Part shown: piece by piece, positions 6,930-13,105 of the stretch
How the letters are laid out: each line of letters begins with the position of its first letter
How positions within the stretch are numbered: position 1 is the first letter of the stretch
Assembly (NCBI GenBank): GCA_022842225.1
Contig: JALHPX010000023.1
Location: 1 to 14,590 of the forward strand
Direction: 5' to 3'
Source: a bacterium
Lineage (GTDB): Bacteria > Bdellovibrionota > FAC87 > UBA2466
DNA length: 14,590 bases
Translations under genes and position numbers: made by a program
The notes under the pieces: generated by a model
Database searches by the model: none
What the model saw: only the letters and a program-made list of their open reading frames with translations
What the model was told of the DNA's origin: nothing

Positions 6930-8651
6930 TTACAAATTATCCCAGCTGAATTTTTCTGCCTCAAAGGCGTGATCGGCGAGAGACTTAATCAACTCGTCGT
7001 CATTGTTATCGATCTTATTGAAATTGCCCTTAATGCGACGGCTCGCTTGGCCGCAGAAGATTTCGAGGATCTCCATCTCCTTGGCAGCGCCCTTCTCACC
7101 TTTTTCCGTGATCGCCGCGCTGACGCGGCTAATGACACAGGCCAGGACAAAGAGATCGATCATGATGTCGCCCAGGCGGCGAGTTGCAAATTGCATGTCG
7201 ACGATTTTTTTGCCGTGCTTGCGCAGCAGACGATCGGCGGCAGCGGAAAGGTCCTTGGCGCAATTCTCAAAAACATCGGTTTGCGCCTTGATTGCGGGGT
7301 GCGTTTTCTTAAACTCAGCTTTGCCGTAGCCCGTGGCATGAGTGACTTTTTTGCGGGCGTACTCAGACAAGATACCGAACCCTTTGATGGGATCTTGTAG
7401 CGAGGCTGCGACTTCCTTTAGCTCTGTGCCGACGTCATTGATCGCGGTGAGCGAAATAAACAACCGGAGAATATCGTTGGTGCCTTCAAAGATGCGGTTG
7501 ATGCGAGCATCGCGCAGCATGCGTTCATAGGGGAACTCGCGCATAAAACCATTGCCGGCTGCGATTTGTAGCGCTTCGTCGACCGTGCGCCAGGCGCACT
7601 CACTCGCAAAGACTTTGCTAATCGCTGCTTCCACTGCGTAGTCCTTGTATCCCGCATCCGATAGCCCAGCGACCATGGCAACCACTGCTTCTGTTGCGTA
7701 GCACTCCACCACCATGTGGCCGACTTTCTGCTTAATTAAACCAAACTCGCTAATGGGTTTGCCAAACTGCACGCGCTGTTTGGCTTGTTTCGTCGATAGT
7801 TCGATGGCTTTTTTCATGATGCCAATGCAACCACCGCCTAGACCGGTGCGGCCGCTATTGAGAATACTCATCGCAACTTTGAACCCTTTGCCGGGTTCGC
7901 CCAATACATTCGCGTTGGGCACTTTGACGCCATCTAGATTGATTGTCGTCGTGGAGCTAGCGCGTAAACCCATTTTGTCTTCGTGCGGACCATTGGTAAC
8001 TCCTGCCATATCGCGCGTGACGATAAAGGCTGTAATTTTTCCATCTGTGCCTTCCGTCTTCGCAAATACAGTGAAGAAATCGGCGATACCGCCATTGGTG
8101 ATCCAAAGTTTCTCACCGGTGAGAATCCATTCATCACCCTTTCTAACGGCGGTGGTTTTAATCGAAGCAGCATCGGATCCTGCACCTGGCTCCGTGAGGC
8201 AGAACGCCGCAATCATCTCCCCGGTTGCCAGCTTCCCGAGGTATTTCTCTTTTTGTTCGGGGGTGCCAAAGAGCAAGATGCCTCTCATCCCAATCGAGCT
8301 ATGGGCGCCTGCTGTAACAGCCATTGAGCCGTCGTGGCGGCTGAGTTGTTGTAGAGCGCGGGAATAGGCAGTGTTCGAAAATCCGAGCCCGCCAAATTCT
8401 TCGGGAACAACAAAGCTAAACAGGCCGAACTCTTTCATCTCCTTCAAGAACTCGGGAGGGAATTCGCCGGCAGCGTCCCATTTTCTAAAGTCGGTTTCGT
8501 GGTTCTTTAGCCATGCGTCAAAGGAGTCGATAACCGTCTTGAGAGTTTCTCGCTCGGCGTCTTTGATTTTGGGAAACGGGAGGATCATGTCCTCTTTGAT
8601 TTCTCCCAAACAGAGTGAACGCATGAAGTTGTCGGTTTTTTGTTCAGCCAC
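6930..8651 (-). CDS. Acyl-CoA dehydrogenase, VLCAD/ACAD9-like
   Basis: FAD enzyme of fatty acid beta-oxidation that makes the trans-2-enoyl-CoA and passes electrons to ETF. At 573 residues it is longer than the roughly 380-residue short/medium-chain enzymes. It carries an extra C-terminal helical region after about residue 400, as in very-long-chain dehydrogenases. Seen: AAFCLTEPGAGSDA (148-161) and EKLWITNGG (180-188) FAD/substrate motifs, RVQFGKPI (293-300), and RIFEGTNDILRLF (386-398), whose Glu389 is at the position of the catalytic glutamate in VLCAD. The chosen start is GTG at 8651 with GGGGGT six bases upstream; an ATG nine codons later has no ribosome site. It lies between the ATP-grasp gene (43 bases upstream) and hrpB (30 bases downstream). 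No other beta-oxidation gene is in view, so its chain-length preference is inferred only from architecture. Confidence 0.93.
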   Translation of the reverse strand: MAEQKTDNFMRSLCLGEIKEDMILPFPKIKDAERETLKTVIDSFDAWLKNHETDFRKWDAAGEFPPEFLKEMKEFGLFSFVVPEEFGGLGFSNTAYSRALQQLSRHDGSMAVTAGAHSSIGMRGILLFGTPEQKEKYLGKLATGEMIAAFCLTEPGAGSDAASIKTTAVRKGDEWILTGEKLWITNGGIADFFTVFAKTEGTDGKITAFIVTRDMAGVTNGPHEDKMGLRASSTTTINLDGVKVPNANVLGEPGKGFKVAMSILNSGRTGLGGGCIGIMKKAIELSTKQAKQRVQFGKPISEFGLIKQKVGHMVVECYATEAVVAMVAGLSDAGYKDYAVEAAISKVFASECAWRTVDEALQIAAGNGFMREFPYERMLRDARINRIFEGTNDILRLFISLTAINDVGTELKEVAASLQDPIKGFGILSEYARKKVTHATGYGKAEFKKTHPAIKAQTDVFENCAKDLSAAADRLLRKHGKKIVDMQFATRRLGDIMIDLFVLACVISRVSAAITEKGEKGAAKEMEILEIFCGQASRRIKGNFNKIDNNDDELIKSLADHAFEAEKFSWDNL

Positions 8652-8694
8652 GATGAGACCCCCGGGTCTGGAGATAGAAATTGTTAGAACTAAT

Positions 8695-9717
8695 TTATCC
8701 GCGATTAGGCTGCCAGCGAAGTCCCAAGTTGAGGATTCTCCACAACAGCTCGGAATAGGTCAGTCCTTTGGAGTCAGCAGACTGCGCGAAATCTTCTTTC
8801 TCACCAATATGACAATTTGGGTTGGCTTCCAGGACATAAAACTTCCCTTGGGCATCGAGACGCAAATCCATGCGGGCGTAGCCTGAGAGTCCTAGTGCAC
8901 GGTAAGCGCGCCGACAGATATCCTGTGCCTCTGTTTCTTGCGCTTCGGATAGCTCCGCTTTTCCCGACGATATCTTGTAACGTTTGCGGTAGGCGCTGCT
9001 CCACTTCACGCGTCGCGTGGCAATGGGCTCAGCTTGCTCAGACAGCTCGCCGAAATTGAGCTCCCACACCGGCAGTGCTTCCGTGCGCATATTGCCCATG
9101 ACCCCAACATAAACTTCACGACCCGAAATATATTGTTCAACGATGGCGTCGGTATCTAAGTGCTCATGAATAAAGGCCACGCGCTCTTTGAGCTGGGTCT
9201 CGTTTTGTACCACCGAGGCTTGGGCAATTCCGAGCGAGGCCTCTTCTGTCGTCGATTTCACCATGAGGGGAAAGGCCAGCCCCGTTGCTAATTTGGTGCT
9301 GCCGTGACGCGGAAATACTTGGAACGCTGGCGTGGGAATCGAGTGAAAACTTAGAATTTTTTTGGACAGCGCTTTGTCTCTCGCTACCATCAGGCCGCGA
9401 GGATTGCAGCCCGTATAGGGCACTCGCAGTAGCTCTAAAAAACTCACGATGTTTTGATCAAAATGGGCAACACCGTCAAATTCTTCGGTGAGATTAAAAA
9501 CCAACTGCGGCTTGAATTCCCAAATCGCTGTCCGCATATCGCCGATATGGTCGTCTAGACCGACAAACTTAACCTCGTGCCCCATGTCGCGAAGGGCAGT
9601 TGCCACTTCATATTCTGCCGACCATTCGGAGTCCCGTATTTCAGCCGCCGTTGGATTTTCAGGTGGCAAAAGCGTTTTGTGGACGGCAAGCAGCACTCGG
9701 AGTTTTTTTGTTGGCAT
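8695..9717 (-). CDS. Ddl-like ATP-grasp ligase
   Basis: A 340-residue ATP-grasp enzyme of the D-alanine-D-alanine ligase-like group, expected to activate a carboxylate as acyl phosphate and join it to an amine. Seen: FNLTEEFDGVAHFDQNIVSF (74-93) and VPYTGCNP (99-106) in the N-terminal domain, RDKALSKK (113-120), the ATP-binding lysine in PLMVKSTTEEASLGI (Lys154), VEQYISGREVYVGVMG (193-208), and the metal-binding GYARMDLRLD (279-288, Asp284) and YVLEANPN (294-301, Glu297 and Asn299). It departs from true Ddl: the early substrate region lacks the typical Ddl motifs and the EEFDG/LARDK-like features suggest a separate subfamily. So the symbol ddl is not used, and a cell-wall role is only one option; peptide or protein tail modification is another. 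ATG start at 9717 without a clear ribosome site. It lies 27 bases after the metallopeptidase gene, suggesting a paired function. Confidence 0.85.
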   Translation of the reverse strand: MPTKKLRVLLAVHKTLLPPENPTAAEIRDSEWSAEYEVATALRDMGHEVKFVGLDDHIGDMRTAIWEFKPQLVFNLTEEFDGVAHFDQNIVSFLELLRVPYTGCNPRGLMVARDKALSKKILSFHSIPTPAFQVFPRHGSTKLATGLAFPLMVKSTTEEASLGIAQASVVQNETQLKERVAFIHEHLDTDAIVEQYISGREVYVGVMGNMRTEALPVWELNFGELSEQAEPIATRRVKWSSAYRKRYKISSGKAELSEAQETEAQDICRRAYRALGLSGYARMDLRLDAQGKFYVLEANPNCHIGEKEDFAQSADSKGLTYSELLWRILNLGLRWQPNRG

Positions 9718-9744
9718 AGGCGGTAGAAGTTAGGCGCAGTGGGT

Positions 9745-10806
9745 TTAGATCGCGATCCGGTGAAGACCCGCTCGAAGGAATCGGCAAACATGAGCACGCA
9801 GTAGCGGTTGAATGGATCGATAAGCTCTTGCTGTGATTGGCTTGCGGGTATCGATTCTGAGGTCCAGCTCTTTGGCCCGGCGTATCATGCTGCTGACTAC
9901 TCGATTCACTCGGTAGAGAGGTTCGCCGGTTTGGACGGCCACTTCACGACTTAGCTTATCTTTCATTTTACGCAGGAAGGTGTGGGCGGTCATGTCTACG
10001 CGCGGCGCGTGATGGCATTTGAAAAGGCGTTTCAAACTGCGATCAAAATCAGCAGAGCCGGAGAGTCCATACCGCTGCCGTTGGCGTTCATAGTGTTGAC
10101 GCAGAGTAGTATTCAGCTTGGGGAGAGGATCAATCTCTCGTCGATTCACCAGCAAGGGCTCTCGTCCGACCACAAAATCGCGCATCAATTCATCCATTGC
10201 CTCGAGCTTTTGGAGAGCAGCCCAGCCGCGGTAGCGTTTTTTCCAAGTGCGACGGTTGGTAAGCCAAACCGCAAAAGTCTCCGCAAAATCCTCATCCGGA
10301 TGGCTCTGCGCATAGGCCCCTGGGAGATTGCGCACATACTTGCGGCTATAGGGCTTGGGGGCATATTTGCGAGGGTAAGGCATCTCCGACCTGCCAAAAA
10401 CGCGTCGGACTTTTTCGAGTCGGCGCAGCTTAAATGCGTTCTCGATGGCGTGGCCAATTTCGTGGCGAAGGATCTGTATGCAAGCCTGCGTAGATTCGAG
10501 TTCCATTCCGCGCATCTGGTGTTTTTCCAGCCGGCGCAGGCGAGGGTGGCAAAGGTAAAACGGCACGGCAACGCCCGGAACGCCATCTGGCGTAAACCAT
10601 TCTGACGACAACCAGTAGTGAGGGCGGAAACGAATTCCGCGGCGTTCGAGCTCGCGGTGCACTTGGGCAAGCGCGCGATCCAACTCGGTCGAGCGCGCGC
10701 GTTTACTGTGAATATTGAGGGGCAAATCGCGGAAACGCAATCGAAGCAGGGCCGCCTCGCCCCGCACATCTTCTAAACTCAAAGCTGTAGAGATGCGTCC
10801 GCCCAT
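9745..10806 (-). CDS. Putative zinc metallopeptidase (Peptidase_Mx-like)
   Basis: A 353-residue predicted zinc peptidase. The metal site is visible as ILRHEIGHAIENAF (112-125), with His115, catalytic Glu116 and His119, followed 53-57 residues later by SHPDEDFAETFAVWL (168-182), where Glu172 or Glu176 could be the third ligand, as in gluzincins. The pattern RHExGH ... FG ... HPxEDFAE resembles the Peptidase_Mx 'putative zinc-binding metallopeptidase' family; that assignment is from memory of the pattern. There is no signal peptide or membrane segment, so it should be cytoplasmic. The C-terminal half (about 185-353) is strikingly rich in Arg and Lys and might bind an anionic partner. The ATG at 10806 is preceded directly by TAGGG, which is too close for a standard site. 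Gaps are 41 bases from the YceI-like gene upstream and 27 bases to the ATP-grasp gene downstream. Confidence 0.78.
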   Translation of the reverse strand: MGGRISTALSLEDVRGEAALLRLRFRDLPLNIHSKRARSTELDRALAQVHRELERRGIRFRPHYWLSSEWFTPDGVPGVAVPFYLCHPRLRRLEKHQMRGMELESTQACIQILRHEIGHAIENAFKLRRLEKVRRVFGRSEMPYPRKYAPKPYSRKYVRNLPGAYAQSHPDEDFAETFAVWLTNRRTWKKRYRGWAALQKLEAMDELMRDFVVGREPLLVNRREIDPLPKLNTTLRQHYERQRQRYGLSGSADFDRSLKRLFKCHHAPRVDMTAHTFLRKMKDKLSREVAVQTGEPLYRVNRVVSSMIRRAKELDLRIDTRKPITARAYRSIQPLLRAHVCRFLRAGLHRIAI

Positions 10807-10847
10807 CCCTATCTAGAAAGGCTTTCCGGAGAGACTCGTCAATCGAC

Positions 10848-11711
10848 TTAAGGCTTGTTCTCAGATTTTTTCGGTTTGACCTTTTCGGGATTTTGGGACG
10901 CGGCGGGTCCGAGGGTTCCCACCCATTCTCTAGGCACTAGATTGAGGTCCAGATTCACGAGAGAAAAGGCTGCCAAGAAGTGGTGATTGCAAAGCTCCAT
11001 CATCTGGCGGAACCCACTCTCCACCAACTCGTTCATAAAATCTAAGCGAAACGGCTGATTCGTCAGCATGTGGGTCTTACCGCCATCGTTAGTGACGGTG
11101 ACTGGAAATTCCACTGTGATGGGCGTGCCGCGAAAATTGACGACGGCTTTGGCATTGGCATTCCAGGTGTCCGCGGCGACCGGCGTGCCTGGTTTTACGG
11201 GTACAGCCGGCAGTTTCCACGGCGTCACTTCAAACTCAAATGGTGCAATGGATTGGTCCGGTGTCTCGACGCCAAAAACGTAGCGGGTCACGCGGCGATC
11301 GCGTGCTGCCAAGCCAGAGTCCCAGCTTGTGAGGTCCACCCAACCAATGCCAGCCGCCTTACCCTTTTCTGGCTCGGGCAAAAGGCAGGTGCGAAAGCGT
11401 AGAAAAGCGCCGCGGACTTCGACATTGTGCTCTTTCACTCCTACTGCTTCCAAGCGGCTACCATTAGACGCTATGAGCGAGCGTTTGGAGTCGCAATAGG
11501 TCGAAGCGGCGCGCATGGCTTTCTCCCAGTTTCCAGCAGCGTACTTGGGATTAATGGCTGGTTCGTCGACAACGGGAGGTTTATTCGCATCCCAGCTTTT
11601 GTTCTCATAGTGTTCTGAGAATCTCTTTCCGCCTCCAGCGAAGCTGGTCGCAGATATGCAGGCGAGTGTGGTTGCGAAAAGACAGCCGTATGTCACAAAT
11701 TTCTTCGTCAT
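10848..11711 (-). CDS. Periplasmic YceI-like protein (divergent)
   Basis: A 287-residue exported protein. The signal peptide covers residues 1-25 (basic start MTKK, hydrophobic 7-20, cleavage likely after ATSFA). Cys18 does not sit in a proper lipobox. Residues about 79-260 follow the order of the YceI lipocalin-like lipid-binding fold: SLIASNGSRLEAVGVKEHNV (78-97), GAFLRFRT (101-108), WVDLTSWDSGLAARDRRV (124-141, like the YceI 'Ser-x-Asp-x-Gly ... RD' segment), YVFGVE (144-149), PFEFEVTPWKL (157-167) and FRGTPITVEFPVTVT (193-207). It has an extra N-terminal region and a Lys/Pro-rich tail (276-287). The longer frame would start at TTG 11747 with an odd leader, so ATG 11711 is chosen. Family membership is a pattern match, not certain; the ligand is unknown. 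It heads the five-gene minus-strand cluster. Confidence 0.62.
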   Translation of the reverse strand: MTKKFVTYGCLFATTLACISATSFAGGGKRFSEHYENKSWDANKPPVVDEPAINPKYAAGNWEKAMRAASTYCDSKRSLIASNGSRLEAVGVKEHNVEVRGAFLRFRTCLLPEPEKGKAAGIGWVDLTSWDSGLAARDRRVTRYVFGVETPDQSIAPFEFEVTPWKLPAVPVKPGTPVAADTWNANAKAVVNFRGTPITVEFPVTVTNDGGKTHMLTNQPFRLDFMNELVESGFRQMMELCNHHFLAAFSLVNLDLNLVPREWVGTLGPAASQNPEKVKPKKSENKP

Positions 11712-11718
11712 GACGACT

Positions 11719-11747
11719 ACTGTACCGTCCTGGTTGAAATCAAACAA
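11719..11747 (-). promoter_or_regulatory. Candidate promoter for the five-gene minus cluster
   Basis: On the minus strand TTGTTT (11747-11742) and TACAGT (11724-11719) are separated by 17 bases. The -10 ends seven bases before the ATG at 11711 and no ribosome site is present, so a leaderless mRNA is possible. Both hexamers are imperfect (three and four of six matches). Confidence 0.35.
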
Positions 11748-11750
11748 AGC

Positions 11751-11781
11751 TTGAATTGAATTAGACGGAGAATCTTATTAA
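11751..11781 (+). promoter_or_regulatory. Candidate promoter for the small ORF-DedA-DoxX operon
   Basis: TTGAAT (11751-11756) and TTATTA (11775-11780, overlapping TATTAA) are separated by 18 bases, in the AT-rich gap between divergent genes. Transcription would start near 11787, leaving a leader of about 34 bases that contains the GAGGA ribosome site at 11810-11814. Confidence 0.35.
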
Positions 11782-11820
11782 CCTGCTTCTACCGTCACTA
11801 ACTCTCTCCGAGGATGCGCA

Positions 11821-12024
11821 ATGTCACAGGGATCTCGAAACAAAAAACAGAGCGGCAAACAGTTGGCGGTTTATTCTGCCGCTCTTCATATCTGGAACAC
11901 CGCTACTTACGAATTACCTCCGCTCTCGGATTGGGCGGTCGCCGCTAAGGCCTTCATCGAGACTGGACTGCGGCGCGAATTTGCAAAGTCCTGCAAGTTT
12001 TTCCGCAGTGTAAGTCCAGTATGA
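11821..12024 (+). CDS. Small protein of unknown function (67 residues)
   Basis: A 67-residue reading frame with one of the best ribosome sites in the window: GAGGA at 11810-11814, six bases before the ATG at 11821. Its TGA stop overlaps the ATG of the DedA-like gene by four bases (ATGA at 12021-12024), a typical sign of translational coupling. That makes it more than a chance frame. The product has a basic, polar start (residues 1-13), a central stretch with Trp25 and Trp38, an Ala-rich probable helix (39-50), and a basic end with a single Cys57. There is no signal peptide or membrane segment. I do not recognise the family. It could instead act mainly as a leader that controls translation of the next gene. 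Confidence 0.6.
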   Translation: MSQGSRNKKQSGKQLAVYSAALHIWNTATYELPPLSDWAVAAKAFIETGLRREFAKSCKFFRSVSPV

Positions 12025-12602
12025 TCCTTGATAAGTTAATCCAGATCATGCGGCAGCTACAAAGCTTTGCCGATCGCCCGTGGTATTTGCCCTTCATTGC
12101 GTTCTTGGGCGGGCTCGATCTGTTCATTTTGATTGTACCAACGGACGGCCTCTTAATTTCCTATGTCATGTTGCGCCCGAAGCATTGGATCCGTGCCTTC
12201 ATCGCGTTGTCGATTGGCTGCACGTTGGGTGCTTGGCTCTTAGCGTTTTTAATTCAATCGGGTTCGTCTTTTTTCGATTATCACAGCCTGCATAGCCGCA
12301 TTGGCGAAGACACTTGGCTTTGGATCGACAACTTCGTCGATAATCGCGGTGCGCTTGCGCTGGGAATTTTAGCTCTTTTACCGCTTCCACAGTTTCCCGG
12401 AATCGTAGTCGCGGCACTCGCCGAGATGCCCCTGACGGATATCTTTTTCGCCGTGCTTGCGGGCCGCGTTGTGAAGTTTGCCATTTTTTCTTATGGCGCT
12501 TCTCACGCCCCCAAACTTTTGTTAAAACTTCCTCTTCTGAAAAAAGAAGTAGCTGCGATGGCGGGGCCGCGCAGTCCAATCAATAAAGTCCTAAAAGAGT
12601 AA
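12021..12602 (+). CDS. DedA/VTT-family membrane protein, YqaA-like
   Basis: A 193-residue polytopic inner-membrane protein of the DedA/VTT ('SNARE-associated') superfamily, closest in size and layout to the short YqaA-type members. Seen: a hydrophobic FIAFLGGLDLFILIVPTDGL entry segment (25-44), a membrane span at about 58-78, and a re-entrant-like stretch GALALGILALLPLPQFPGIVV (110-130). A closing span, IFFAVLAGRVVKFAIFSYGA (141-160), contains the Gly-Arg of the family's G-R motif. DedA proteins are linked to undecaprenyl-phosphate or phospholipid translocation and membrane-potential maintenance; which applies here is unknown. No strong ribosome site precedes the ATG, which lies within the stop codon of the small upstream gene, so translation is probably coupled. 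Three bases separate it from the DoxX gene. Confidence 0.82.
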   Translation: MILDKLIQIMRQLQSFADRPWYLPFIAFLGGLDLFILIVPTDGLLISYVMLRPKHWIRAFIALSIGCTLGAWLLAFLIQSGSSFFDYHSLHSRIGEDTWLWIDNFVDNRGALALGILALLPLPQFPGIVVAALAEMPLTDIFFAVLAGRVVKFAIFSYGASHAPKLLLKLPLLKKEVAAMAGPRSPINKVLKE

Positions 12603-12605
12603 GTA

Positions 12606-13004
12606 ATGAGAATAGATTTAGCACTGTTGCTTCTAAGAGCGATGACCGCCGCGTTTATGTTTTTTGGCCATGGTATGGCCAAATTCAATAATTTTTCGAC
12701 GTTACAGGCGACTTTCCCCGATCCCATTGGTCTGGGGCATACGCCTAGTTTGGTGTTGGCGATATTTGCTGAAGTAATATGTTCTGTTCTGCTTTTTGTC
12801 GGACTCGCAACTCGGTTTGCCTGCGTGCCCTTAATCATCACGATGTTGGTTGCGGCCGGTTGGGTGCACGTCGAAGATCCTTGGCAGAAGAAGGAATTAG
12901 CACTGCTCTACGTGGTTCCTTTTCTGACGGTAATCTTGGCAGGTCCGGGAATGTTCTCCCTAGACGCCCTTCTAAATAGCCGTCCACGCATGCTCCGCCC
13001 ATAA
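12606..13004 (+). CDS. DoxX-family membrane protein
   Basis: A 132-residue four-helix inner-membrane protein of the DoxX family. Seen: LALLLLRAMTAAFMFFGHGMAKF (5-27) with the family's Gly-His-Gly-x-x-Lys-Phe turn after the first helix, a second helix with FAEVICSVLLFVGLATRF (54-71), a third at about 72-87, and a fourth at about 98-113 just before the GPGMFSLD end (113-120). DoxX proteins have been tied to quinone/sulfur metabolism and redox stress, but most members, including this one, have no assigned reaction. Weak AAGAG ribosome site at 12595-12599. It is the last gene of the plus-strand unit with the small ORF and the DedA-like gene, three bases after the latter. Confidence 0.85.
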   Translation: MRIDLALLLLRAMTAAFMFFGHGMAKFNNFSTLQATFPDPIGLGHTPSLVLAIFAEVICSVLLFVGLATRFACVPLIITMLVAAGWVHVEDPWQKKELALLYVVPFLTVILAGPGMFSLDALLNSRPRMLRP

Positions 13005-13050
13005 GGTGCCCATCTACTTTTCGGCCGGAAAAGAGCAGGGTGTCCCAATG

Positions 13051-13090
13051 AAAAAAAAGCCGGCAGCGACTCGGCGCTACCGGCTTCTTT
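13051..13090 (-). terminator. Rho-independent terminator of the Ig-like repeat gene
   Basis: A 10-base-pair core stem (13059-13068 with 13075-13084), extended by two A-T pairs, encloses a six-base loop (13069-13074). Read on the minus strand it is followed by eight Ts (13058-13051) and starts about 20 bases after the stop at 13106. The single imperfect pair is G-U in the minus-strand RNA but C-A in the plus-strand RNA, so it suits the minus gene. The plus side has only a broken T tract and may terminate the DoxX operon weakly. Confidence 0.88.
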
Positions 13091-13105
13091 CAGCACAATT
13101 TGTTT

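Noticed and set aside
7714..8367. 217-codon plus-strand frame opposite the acyl-CoA dehydrogenase gene.
   Set aside because: The whole stretch encodes conserved dehydrogenase motifs on the other strand; the plus product is Pro/Ser-rich with no recognisable domain.
8695..9717. Naming the ATP-grasp gene ddl.
   Set aside because: The sequence departs from classical Ddl in the substrate region and sits beside a peptidase, not cell-wall genes.
9982..10605. 207-codon plus-strand frame opposite the metallopeptidase gene.
   Set aside because: The minus frame holds the HEIGH and HPDEDFAE motifs; the plus frame has no start signal or domain.
10812..10827. GAAAGGCTTTCC hairpin between the YceI-like and metallopeptidase genes.
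   Set aside because: The arms have virtually no loop and no T tract follows, so it is unlikely to be a terminator.
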